NCBI RefSeq assembly: GCF_029910235.1
Contig: NZ_CP112874.1
Span: 1,426,001 to 1,490,000 of the forward strand
Length of the DNA stretch: 64,000 bases
Source: Pseudanabaena galeata CCNP1313
GTDB taxonomy: Bacteria > Cyanobacteriota > Cyanobacteriia > Pseudanabaenales > Pseudanabaenaceae
Direction: 5' to 3'
Notes under the pieces: generated by a model
The model's input: only the letters and a program-made list of their open reading frames with translations
Database searches by the model: none
What the model was told of the DNA's origin: nothing
In this document: positions 1 through 7,289 of the stretch, piece after piece
Numbering within the stretch: the stretch's first letter is position 1
How the letters are laid out: every line of letters begins with the position of its first letter
Translations under genes and position numbers: made by a program

Positions 1-541
1 GAGTTCTGAGCATCTTCCCGATGAGCTAAAAGAAAAAATTGCCGCCCATACAATTCCCACTCGCTACGTTGCACCCCTAGTACGCGAAATCGATAAACTG
101 CCTGAAGCTTATCAAACTCCACTCAAACAAGCGATCGCTGATGGTTCTGATTTGGATAATATTAAACTTGTCACGGCTGATGCTCAAAGGCTGACTAAAT
201 ATTTGAATAATACTGGTCAAGTCCAAGCGATCGCTAACCGTTCAGTTAATATCGATCTTGCCCTCGAAGAAGCCCTCAGATTGGGATGCCTCAAACTTGC
301 CTCGGATTTAGTTAGCCAAGCCTCACAACTGGAACAGGCGATCGCTAAGCTGTACAGCACATGGAAGCGTGTCTCGACATCGGCCGATCAGTTATATGTG
401 GAGGCGGGTGCAAGCACACCCAATTTAATCGATTTACTTAATTCCCTTGATTCGTTAGCTAGTCAAAATGTCGCGGTACAGATTGGGAGCGATCGCTCAG
501 GGCGCACAATTCGCTTGCAAATCACCGAAGAAGATCAATAG
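1..541 (+). CDS. Unknown protein, 3' part only
   Basis: The reading frame is open from the left edge of the window to a stop at 539-541, so this is the C-terminal part of a gene that begins outside. About 179 codons are visible. A TTG at 152 could start a shorter protein, but the coding sequence upstream of it reads smoothly (for example APLVREIDKLPEAYQ) and shows no obvious start signal at the TTG. The protein looks soluble and mostly helical, with no membrane segment or cysteine motif, and ends TEEDQ. I do not recognise the family. A 12-bp-stem hairpin at 595-621 follows. Confidence 0.7.
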   Translation, partial: SSEHLPDELKEKIAAHTIPTRYVAPLVREIDKLPEAYQTPLKQAIADGSDLDNIKLVTADAQRLTKYLNNTGQVQAIANRSVNIDLALEEALRLGCLKLASDLVSQASQLEQAIAKLYSTWKRVSTSADQLYVEAGASTPNLIDLLNSLDSLASQNVAVQIGSDRSGRTIRLQITEEDQ

Positions 542-594
542 ATGTGGAGATAGAGATTCTCGACTTTTTTCGATCAAATCTTCAGGTAATTGTG

Positions 595-621
595 TGAGAC
601 TCTGCCTTTGGCAGAGTCTCA
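595..621. terminator. Hairpin downstream of the first gene
   Basis: A perfect 12-bp stem (TGAGACTCTGCC pairing with GGCAGAGTCTCA) with a 3-base loop lies 54 bp after the stop. No T-run follows, so the terminator role is inferred from position and stem strength only. Confidence 0.4.
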
Positions 622-719
622 GTTGAAAACCGCATTGTTTAAGCCATTGCCAAATGCGAAAGCGCTCTTGAAAACCGCTATGTTAAAATCATCAACAATC
701 AAACCTAACTGAGTTAATT

Positions 720-1406
720 ATGACTATTACGGTTAGCGCAAAGGCAAACGATCCCCAAAATAGCGTAGAATTCAAGCCAGAAATTGAGTCTGATGTTTGG
801 TTAAAAGCATCTTGGGATAAATTTCTAGCTCTTACTGAAGATCCAAGCTTAGATAAGGCTCGATTTTACTACGACCAGAATTTAATGAGGATTGAAATGT
901 CACCCGTTGGACCAATTCACGCTCATGAGAATGGAGTTGTTTATAAAGTAATTAGCATATTTGCATCGTTTGCAGATATTTGTATTTATGAGTATTTAAA
1001 TTGTAGTTTCAGGAAAAATGGTGATGCTGAATTTCAGCCTGATATGGTTTTCTATCTTGGCAATGGGTTAAAAATCCCCCCTAGAAATAATGCCATAGTT
1101 GATGTGAATGAGTTTGATTTACCGAGTCTAGTTGTAGAAATTTCCGCTACAACTATTCAAGATGATTTAGGTTACAAGAGGTTGCTATACGAACGTTTAG
1201 GAATTCAGGAATACTGGGCAGTAAATGCTAGTACATCAGAGGTATTTGCTTTTGCGATCGCTGATGGTCGTAGTGGTAGAATTACAGAGTCACGAGTTCT
1301 CAAAGGGCTAGATATATCTAAAGTTGAGGAAGCATTACAGCTAAGTTATGTGCAAGATGATGGTGCAATTACAAAATGGATATTTCAGACTTTTGCCAAA
1401 TCTTGA
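720..1406 (+). CDS. Uma2 family protein (DUF820)
   Basis: 228 residues of the Uma2 family, which is greatly expanded in cyanobacteria and has a PD-(D/E)XK nuclease-like fold; its cellular role is unknown. The family pattern is clear: an MSPVGPIHAHEN segment near residues 60-70, FQPDMVFYLG around 107-116, LVVEISATTIQDD with the acidic catalytic-type residue near 140-150, and YKRLLYERLGIQEYWAVN near 152-170. The stop is 3 bp before recQ, so the two are probably co-transcribed, although Uma2 genes are scattered so widely that this may mean little. Confidence 0.85.
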   Translation: MTITVSAKANDPQNSVEFKPEIESDVWLKASWDKFLALTEDPSLDKARFYYDQNLMRIEMSPVGPIHAHENGVVYKVISIFASFADICIYEYLNCSFRKNGDAEFQPDMVFYLGNGLKIPPRNNAIVDVNEFDLPSLVVEISATTIQDDLGYKRLLYERLGIQEYWAVNASTSEVFAFAIADGRSGRITESRVLKGLDISKVEEALQLSYVQDDGAITKWIFQTFAKS

Positions 1407-1409
1407 TCT

Positions 1410-3635
1410 ATGACAAATAGCGATTCTCTACAGCAAGCGCTGAAACAATATTTTGGGTACGAATCTTTTCGGGCAGGGCAGCGCGAGATTATTGAAGCAA
1501 GCATGGCGGGGCGCGACACTTTGGCAATTATGCCCACGGGTGGCGGTAAATCGATTTGTTTTCAATTACCTGCCTTGCTCAAAACTGGTGTAACAATCGT
1601 CGTTTCACCATTGATTGCTTTAATGCAAGATCAAGTTACGGCGCTCAAAGAAAATGGCATTGGCGCAACTTTTCTCAATAGTACTTTATCAGGAAGAGAG
1701 ACTAATCAGCGATCGCAAGCTATTTTAAATGGAGCGATTAAGTTAATTTATGTTGCTCCCGAACGTCTATTTGCGGAACAGTTTCTCGAATTTCTGAATA
1801 TTATTAAAAACAAAATTGGGATTGCAGGATTTGCGATCGATGAGGCTCATTGTGTCTCCGAATGGGGACATGATTTTCGCCCCGAATACCGTCAACTCAG
1901 TCGAATTCGGCAAATATTTCCCGATGTACCGATGATTGGATTGACTGCTACGGCAACCGAAAGAGTCCGCGAAGATATTAGCCAGCAGTTAGAACTAAAA
2001 AATCCCTATATTCATGTTGCCAGTTTCAATCGGTCTAATCTCTATTATGAAGTTGTTCCGAAGCAAGGTAATGAGCAAACCTATGTCAATCTCTTACGTC
2101 AAATCAAGCGCCTACAGGGTTCAGGCATAGTTTATTGCCTCAGTCGCAAGCGCGTCGATGAAATAGCTAGCCGTCTCCAAGAAGATGGTATCGAAGCAAT
2201 TCCCTATCACGCAGGACTGGGAAATAAAGAACGGGAAGAAAATCAAACTCGATGGATTCGCGACGATGTACAGGTAATGGTCGCAACTGTTGCTTTTGGA
2301 ATGGGAATCAATAAACCTGATGTAAGGTTTGTAATTCATTACGATTTACCGCGAAATATTGAAGGATATTATCAAGAATCTGGACGGGCGGGACGTGATG
2401 GTGAGGATTCTCACTGTACTTTATTTTTGGGCTATGGAGATCTAGAAACGATCAAGTATCTCATCGCTCAAAAGGTCGATCCGCACACTAATGAGCCATT
2501 AGAAGCAGAACAGAGAATTGCTCAACAGCAACTCCGTCAAGTTGTAGACTATGCCGAAGGTGTCGCCTGTCGCCGTACAATTCTCCTGCGCTATTTTGGC
2601 GAACATTTTCAAGGTGATTGTGCTAATTGTGATAATTGCCTCACACCTAAGCCTATGGAAGACTGGACAGTGGAATCTCAGAAATTCCTGTCCTGTGTGG
2701 CAAGGACAAAAGAGCGATTTGGCGCAGGGCATATTATTGATGTATTGCGAGGTTCGCGCAAAGAGAAGGTATTGCAGCATGGTCATGAGAACCTCTCAAC
2801 CTATGGTATTGGTAAAGATCGCAGTCTTGATGAATGGCGGCAATTAGGGCGATCGCTAATTCATCAAGGGCTATTAACCCAAACCACTGATGGCTATGGC
2901 ATTCTCAAACTCAATGATCGCAGTTGGGAAGTAATGCGAAACCAGCGGAATGTATTGTTACCAATAGAACGCGATACTGAGCCTACATCTGTTGCTGATC
3001 GCGAAAGCGTAAAAGAAAGATCCGTTGATGTGGATATTCTCTTTGAGAGATTGCGACTATTACGCAAAAATCTTGCCGATGAGCAGGAAGTACCGCCCTA
3101 TGTGATTTTTAGTAATGCGACTCTTAATCAAATGGCTGAGCAGCAACCCACTGATCGCAAAGATTTCGCTAAATTGTCAGGGGTTGGTGCAAAGAAGCTA
3201 GAGCAATATGCTGATGACTTCATCGCGATTATTCTCGAACATCATCTCAAATATCCTCCTGCGGAACCTACTGAATCAACTGCATCTAGAGTTAAACAGG
3301 AATCTACACCAAAATCAAAACTATCAAAAGCGAGTACACAGCGTGAAACCCTAGCTATGTATGAGAATGGCTTAGATATCGATGAAATAGCTCGCGATCG
3401 CGGACTTAAACCCGCAACAGTCTGGACGCATCTCGTCCAATTAATTGAAGCTGGTTATGCAATTAACTGCGATCGCCTTGTGCCACCTGAGCGTCAAACT
3501 GTAATTTATGAAGCACTAGATGCGATCGGTGGGGATTCCTTACGCAATCTCTTTGATCACCTGCGCGAGGAATATACCTACGATGAAATTAAAATCATTC
3601 GCGCCATTTGGCAAAACGAAAAAGAACCGTTATAG
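1410..3635 (+). CDS. recQ: ATP-dependent DNA helicase RecQ
   Basis: 741 residues. RecQ is a 3'-5' superfamily 2 helicase used in recombination and replication-fork repair. Visible parts in order: Q-motif and Walker A (MPTGGGKSICFQLPAL, about residue 40), DEAH box (AIDEAHCVSEWGHDFRPEY, about 142), TATA motif, motif VI (YYQESGRAGRDG, about 320), a zinc-binding RQC segment with four cysteines (CRRTILLRYF...C..C..C, about 380-405), an HRDC domain (about 540-615) and a further helix-turn-helix region at the C-terminus (DIDEIARDRGLKPATVWTHL). Length and order match bacterial RecQ of the long, helix-turn-helix-carrying type. HIP1 octamers occur in the gene, as expected for resident DNA. Confidence 0.95.
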   Translation: MTNSDSLQQALKQYFGYESFRAGQREIIEASMAGRDTLAIMPTGGGKSICFQLPALLKTGVTIVVSPLIALMQDQVTALKENGIGATFLNSTLSGRETNQRSQAILNGAIKLIYVAPERLFAEQFLEFLNIIKNKIGIAGFAIDEAHCVSEWGHDFRPEYRQLSRIRQIFPDVPMIGLTATATERVREDISQQLELKNPYIHVASFNRSNLYYEVVPKQGNEQTYVNLLRQIKRLQGSGIVYCLSRKRVDEIASRLQEDGIEAIPYHAGLGNKEREENQTRWIRDDVQVMVATVAFGMGINKPDVRFVIHYDLPRNIEGYYQESGRAGRDGEDSHCTLFLGYGDLETIKYLIAQKVDPHTNEPLEAEQRIAQQQLRQVVDYAEGVACRRTILLRYFGEHFQGDCANCDNCLTPKPMEDWTVESQKFLSCVARTKERFGAGHIIDVLRGSRKEKVLQHGHENLSTYGIGKDRSLDEWRQLGRSLIHQGLLTQTTDGYGILKLNDRSWEVMRNQRNVLLPIERDTEPTSVADRESVKERSVDVDILFERLRLLRKNLADEQEVPPYVIFSNATLNQMAEQQPTDRKDFAKLSGVGAKKLEQYADDFIAIILEHHLKYPPAEPTESTASRVKQESTPKSKLSKASTQRETLAMYENGLDIDEIARDRGLKPATVWTHLVQLIEAGYAINCDRLVPPERQTVIYEALDAIGGDSLRNLFDHLREEYTYDEIKIIRAIWQNEKEPL

Positions 3636-3683
3636 ACCTTAAGCATCTTTAAGCATACCTTCTTGCAAAGTCTTCAAAACTGT

Positions 3684-3827
3684 TTACATATCTCCTGCTA
3701 ATAAAGCCCCTACATTTAGCCACAATCCCGCAACCTCCTGACTGCGAAAGATTCCCTGCTCATCAGATTGCATCAAAATATATTTTCCATCTTCCAAAAC
3801 AAACCAATCAATCTCACGATTAATTTT
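3684..3827 (-). pseudogene. Remnant of a Uma2 C-terminus
   Basis: On the minus strand about 47 codons are open and end in TAA at 3684-3686. They read IDWFVLEDGKYILMQSDEQG, then a segment ending GLWLNVGALLAGDM. This matches the C-terminal pattern of Uma2/DUF820 proteins (WYxLxDGxYxxL ... GLWLxxxALL). A TGA at 3828-3830 interrupts the frame and nothing recognisable lies upstream, so this is a decayed fragment. It is not a copy of the 720-1406 gene, whose C-terminus differs. Confidence 0.6.
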
Positions 3828-3852
3828 TCAATCGTTACCCTATTCCAAGTAT

Positions 3853-4188
3853 CTACACAACAGCATAGCCTGTATGCTTCCTTACATCAGGCGGATAAAA
3901 CCCTAAAACAATCTTGTCTTTCGGGACACCTGCTGCTACTAACTCCTCAGTTATACTATCTTCAATTCCATCATAATGAATCCAGATCTTATCATTGATA
4001 ATTTGTCCATGGAATAAACAACCATGCACTCTTAATCCTTTTTCCCAGCCTTGATCCATTAGTAAAAATTGATTGTGATCTTCGCTGATAATAAGAGTTG
4101 TTGTGATATCTCCATATCGATAGGGTATCTGAGTATATTGCTCGAGGATCTTTTTTAAAAGATTTTGGTATTCAACTAGAGTTTCCAT
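3853..4188 (-). CDS. xisI: XisI-like protein
   Basis: 111 residues matching the XisI family, first described as a controlling factor for excision of the nifD/fdxN elements in heterocystous cyanobacteria. Typical features: the N-terminal YQNLLKKILEQY helix, the DQGWEKGLRVHGCLFHGQI...KIWIHYDGIEDSI core and the C-terminal FYPPDVRKHTGYAVV. The start overlaps the end of xisH by 13 bp, so the pair is translationally coupled. No excision element or XisF recombinase is seen nearby. Such pairs are common in cyanobacteria that lack those elements, so the name reflects homology only. Confidence 0.88.
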   Translation of the reverse strand: METLVEYQNLLKKILEQYTQIPYRYGDITTTLIISEDHNQFLLMDQGWEKGLRVHGCLFHGQIINDKIWIHYDGIEDSITEELVAAGVPKDKIVLGFYPPDVRKHTGYAVV

Positions 4189-4589
4189 TGTACTATCTCC
4201 TCCTTTTCTGAATCAAATATGACTAGCCTCAAGTCAGTTTCATTAAGCATAAGCTGACCAATTTCTTCCGAGAAAATTTCGCTAAACACAAGGCGAGTTA
4301 TTGCTAAATATATTACCCTGTCTGGTTCTTGCTGAGCTAAAACTTTGGAATACAGTATAAATTGTCCTACAGCCTGTTCTAAATCATGAAGTGGTGATGG
4401 ATTAAGGAATCTCTTAATTTCAATAGCAATTTTTTGTCCCTCTCGTTCGGCTGCTAATAATTTCTCTGCACCTAAATCTACTAAAGCTTTCCGACGACCA
4501 ATTTTCAAAGTCAGAGGATCGTTTGTAATCTGCCAACCATCCTTTTGTAAAGCTGTTCTCACAGTACTATGGTAAATGTTTTTTGCCAC
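4176..4589 (-). CDS. xisH: XisH-like protein (endonuclease-like fold)
   Basis: The XisH family normally begins just before the segment (A)K(D/N)IYHxxVxxALxKDGWxITxDPL. Here that segment starts at a GTG at 4589, preceded by an AGG about 8 bases upstream. An ATG at 4676 gives 29 extra residues that do not look like the family and would overlap the peptidase gene by 53 bp, so I prefer the GTG (137 residues). A PD-(D/E)XK-like core is visible: DLGAEKLLAAEREGQKIAIEIKRF. It is encoded upstream of, and overlapping, xisI. In-cell function is unknown. Confidence 0.85.
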   Translation of the reverse strand: MAKNIYHSTVRTALQKDGWQITNDPLTLKIGRRKALVDLGAEKLLAAEREGQKIAIEIKRFLNPSPLHDLEQAVGQFILYSKVLAQQEPDRVIYLAITRLVFSEIFSEEIGQLMLNETDLRLVIFDSEKEEIVQWKL

Positions 4590-4623
4590 TTTAGAACCTA
4601 TGTATATAGATGGAATTATAGCT

Positions 4624-5460
4624 CTAATTCTGCCATTGTTGAGGATCGAGGCGATAGTATCTTTGTAGGAGTTCATAAAGAGATGGATGCTTTTGGCTTA
4701 ACTGTTTTGGCTTCTCGAAGAATGTCTCCGTTGCCACTGCAAAAAACTCCGCAGGATTAGTTGCACCATAACTATCGAGGATTGTCTTTTGACCATTTTC
4801 GACGCGATCGCATAGTTGCAAATATTCCGCCGACATTACCTGCTTCCATATCTCATAATCCAATGCTCGCGCTAAAATTGGCACACCTTCCGCTTGCCCA
4901 TCCTCTTGATCAAGCTGATGCGCGAACTCATGCAAAATCACGTTATGTCCATCTTTCCAATTGCGAATATCTTGCTGAACTTGTTCCCAAGAGAGAACTA
5001 ATTGATCCCTTGTCCATGACTCTCCTAATCTGGCGACACGACGTTCTTCTACCACATAGCTATTCATTGTTAGCTCATTTACAATATAAGCATGGGGATA
5101 TACGAGAATCGATCGCAGGTTGGGGAAGTAAGTTTTGCGATCGCCAAATAACAACAAACAAGCGATCGCGGCGATCGTGACTTTAATCTCTTCTGTAATT
5201 TGCAATCCTAGACAGCCAATAAATTGCTTCTCTTTCAGAAATACTTGTATATAGCCGAGTAATTCTTTTTGCTGCTCAGAAGTCAAATCCCTATAAATAG
5301 AAAGATTACTTTCGATAATGCTTAACCATGACTTAGGAAATTGCTGCGCCATGAGGCGATCGCGTTGCCACTTCACAAACAATGGATAGCACAAAATTCC
5401 TATGGCGATCGCACTGATCACAATAGAAAAGATAATTGCTACAACATTTGGAGGAACCAC
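4624..5460 (-). CDS. mtfA: MtfA-like zinc metallopeptidase (M90 family)
   Basis: 278 residues. The N-terminus has one membrane segment (about residues 4-27, VVAIIFSIVISAIAIGILCYPLF), then a cytoplasmic part. The zinc site HEFAHQLDQEDG at about 176-187 gives HExxH, and the downstream NPAEFFAVATETFFEKP supplies the third ligand, as in MtfA (Mlc titration factor) peptidases. The usual DUF980/M90 pattern and length fit. The gene stops 34 bp before the proposed GTG of xisH on the same strand and could be the first gene of a three-gene unit. The substrate in cyanobacteria is unknown. Confidence 0.85.
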   Translation of the reverse strand: MVPPNVVAIIFSIVISAIAIGILCYPLFVKWQRDRLMAQQFPKSWLSIIESNLSIYRDLTSEQQKELLGYIQVFLKEKQFIGCLGLQITEEIKVTIAAIACLLLFGDRKTYFPNLRSILVYPHAYIVNELTMNSYVVEERRVARLGESWTRDQLVLSWEQVQQDIRNWKDGHNVILHEFAHQLDQEDGQAEGVPILARALDYEIWKQVMSAEYLQLCDRVENGQKTILDSYGATNPAEFFAVATETFFEKPKQLSQKHPSLYELLQRYYRLDPQQWQN

Positions 5461-5478
5461 TGAGGTGAAATTAGTTAA

Positions 5479-5543
5479 AAAATAAAGAACTAATTCTTTG
5501 TGGCGCGGCGTAGCCGCGCCACAAAGAATTAGTTCTTTATTTT
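5479..5543. repeat. 65-bp perfect palindrome (31-bp stem)
   Basis: The left arm 5479-5509 pairs exactly with 5513-5543 around a GTA loop. The inner part (GTGGCGCGGC/GCCGCGCCAC) is the GC-rich core seen in many hairpins of this window. The outer arm (AAAATAAAGAACTAATTCTT) is AT-rich. The right arm runs directly into the tandem array that follows. Confidence 0.9.
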
Positions 5544-5674
5544 ACTGCTAGTCACTAGGTAAAGAATTAGTTCTTTATTTTACTGCTAGTCACTAGGTAA
5601 AGAATTAGTTCTTTATTTTACTGCTAGTCACTAGGTAAAGAATTAGTTCTTTATTTTACTGCTAGTCACTAGGT
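5531..5674. repeat. 38-bp tandem repeat, 3.8 copies
   Basis: Units start at 5531, 5569, 5607 and 5645 (the last is 30 bp) and are identical. Each contains the outer arm of the preceding palindrome (AGTTCTTTATTTTAC) followed by TGCTAGTCACTAGGT and AAAGAATT. The segment CTAGTCACTAG is itself a short near-palindrome. There are no spacers, so this is not a CRISPR array. With the palindrome it fills most of the 327-bp gap between the peptidase and the efflux operon; the last 110 bp would hold the promoter of the plus-strand efflux genes. Confidence 0.95.
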
Positions 5675-5787
5675 ATTGATGACAACAAGCGTTTATTAAC
5701 TAAAAGATTTATCGTGGGAATCTCGCGCAAAATAAAGTAACATCGCTTAGAATGACTTTAGAAAACTAAACATTTGCCATCACACCT

Positions 5788-7131
5788 ATGAAAGCTATTT
5801 GGATGTTAGCGGCGATCACAGGCTTATCAGTTGGAATTACTAGCTGTGGTGCAGCTAAAGATGCAACTCAAGCCCAGACCCAAAGCCAAAAACCATCTAC
5901 AGCCGTAGATGTGGCGATCGCTAAGTTTGATACTCTCCAAGCTGGGACAGAGTACACAGGCACAACTGCACCAATCAGAGAAGTGTCGGTCAAATCGCGA
6001 TTGGAAGGGCGTTTGCTAGATTTAAATGTAGATGTCGGCGATCGCGTTGCCGCAGGACAAGCAATCGCCCAATTGGATGATGCAGTTCTATCTGCAACTG
6101 TGCTACAAGCTGAAGCAGAAGTTGCGGCAAGGGAAGCAGAAGTGTCGCAAGCAAGTGCGGGTGTGGGAAATGCTCGCGCCCAAGTAGAACGAGCCAGACT
6201 GGAATATCAACAAGCACAAGCTGATGCGAATCGCTTCACCCAATTGGCTAAAGATGGAGCCGTATCTTCCCAAACTGCGGAAACTGCAATTACCCGTGCG
6301 CGAACTGCCGAGCAATCATTGCGATCGGCGGAGCAGCAAGTCAGTCTTCAGCAACAAACGGTGGGAGCAAGTTCACAAAGAGTTCTAGCTCAAGAAGCCA
6401 TCAGATTAAGGGAACAGGAGCGTCAATCCTATACTACGATTACTGCACCAATTAGTGGTGTTGTGTTAGAGCGAGTAAGTGAAACTGGCAATCTTCTATT
6501 CGCAGGGAATGACGTTATAAAATTAGGTGATTTTAGTCAAGTTAAGGTAATTGTGCTGATTTCGGAACTGGAAATTAGTAAGGTTCGTTTAAATCAATCG
6601 GTTGACGTGCGATTTGACACATTCCCCAATCAAAAGTTTACAGGAACAGTAAGAAGGATTTCACCAGTAGCTGATCCCGTAGCCCGTCTCATCCCAGTGG
6701 AAGTTGTAGTTCCTAACCGTGACAATAAACTGGGTAGCGGTCAATTAGCGAGAGTGCAGTTTTCAAGTAGTCAGGCTCGCCAGATTGTGATCGCCGAAAC
6801 TGCTCTAGAAGCAGCAGGACGACCGACTCAAGCACCTAAAGATGCAAATACCCAGCCTAATCAACAAGCAAGGCCGAAAACAGATACCAAGTCTAATGCT
6901 AATGGTGCTGAAAAAGGAAAGCCGAAAACTGGCTCAGTTTTTGTGATTACGGGTGATCCGAAAGAGCCAAAAGTGGCGGCGCGGAAGGTTACTCTTGGCG
7001 ATCGCCGTGATGGCAAAGTTGTGATTCTCTCTGGCTTGCAAGAAGGCGATCGCATTGTGGTTAGGAGTGGTGGCAAGTTACAGGATGGTGATGCTGTCAA
7101 GCTCAGCGTGTTATCGGAATCTTCTAAGTAA
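5788..7131 (+). CDS. RND efflux periplasmic adaptor (membrane fusion lipoprotein)
   Basis: 447 residues. The N-terminus MKAIWMLAAITGLSVGITSC ends in a lipobox (ITSC), so the mature protein is probably anchored to a membrane through Cys20. The order is typical of HlyD/AcrA adaptors: a lipoyl-like half (RLEGRLLDLNVDVGDRVAAGQ), a long Ala/Gln/Glu-rich coiled-coil hairpin (about 105-205), the second lipoyl half (ITAPISGVVLERVSETGN), and beta-barrel and membrane-proximal domains. A Pro/Lys/Asn-rich linker of about 35 residues (about 345-385) interrupts the distal domain. It is followed by the pump gene 158 bp downstream. Confidence 0.9.
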   Translation: MKAIWMLAAITGLSVGITSCGAAKDATQAQTQSQKPSTAVDVAIAKFDTLQAGTEYTGTTAPIREVSVKSRLEGRLLDLNVDVGDRVAAGQAIAQLDDAVLSATVLQAEAEVAAREAEVSQASAGVGNARAQVERARLEYQQAQADANRFTQLAKDGAVSSQTAETAITRARTAEQSLRSAEQQVSLQQQTVGASSQRVLAQEAIRLREQERQSYTTITAPISGVVLERVSETGNLLFAGNDVIKLGDFSQVKVIVLISELEISKVRLNQSVDVRFDTFPNQKFTGTVRRISPVADPVARLIPVEVVVPNRDNKLGSGQLARVQFSSSQARQIVIAETALEAAGRPTQAPKDANTQPNQQARPKTDTKSNANGAEKGKPKTGSVFVITGDPKEPKVAARKVTLGDRRDGKVVILSGLQEGDRIVVRSGGKLQDGDAVKLSVLSESSK

Positions 7132-7135
7132 TTTA

Positions 7136-7222
7136 GATCCCCCCCAGCCCCCCTTGTAAAGGGGGGAGAATCAACTGAATTTTCTTCTTCCCCCTTTACA
7201 AGGGGGATTGAGGGGGATCTCT
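7136..7222. repeat. G/C-tract inverted repeat between adaptor and pump genes
   Basis: Imperfect arms AGATCCCCCCCAGCCCCCCT...GTAAAGGGG and CCCCTTTACAAGGGGG...GGGGGATCT surround a loop rich in T and C. It lies within the gap between two genes that should be co-expressed, so it may be an attenuating or RNA-processing structure, or just a mobile repeat. Confidence 0.75.
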
Positions 7223-7289
7223 TAGAGCTTTTGACTATAGGAAGTAATTCTTAAACAGTTTCTTACATCATTATTTTTAGAAGGTAACT

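Noticed and set aside
3768-3998. Plus-strand ORF of 76 residues
   Set aside because: It lies antisense to xisI and the Uma2 remnant and gives low-complexity, Gln/His/Leu-rich sequence with no protein-like pattern.
3853-4589. fdxN/nifD-type excision element
   Set aside because: XisH/XisI are present, but there is no XisF/XisA recombinase, no nif gene and no direct repeat pair.
5531-5674. Direct repeat array as a possible CRISPR
   Set aside because: Units are contiguous 38-mers without unique spacers, and there are no cas genes in the window.
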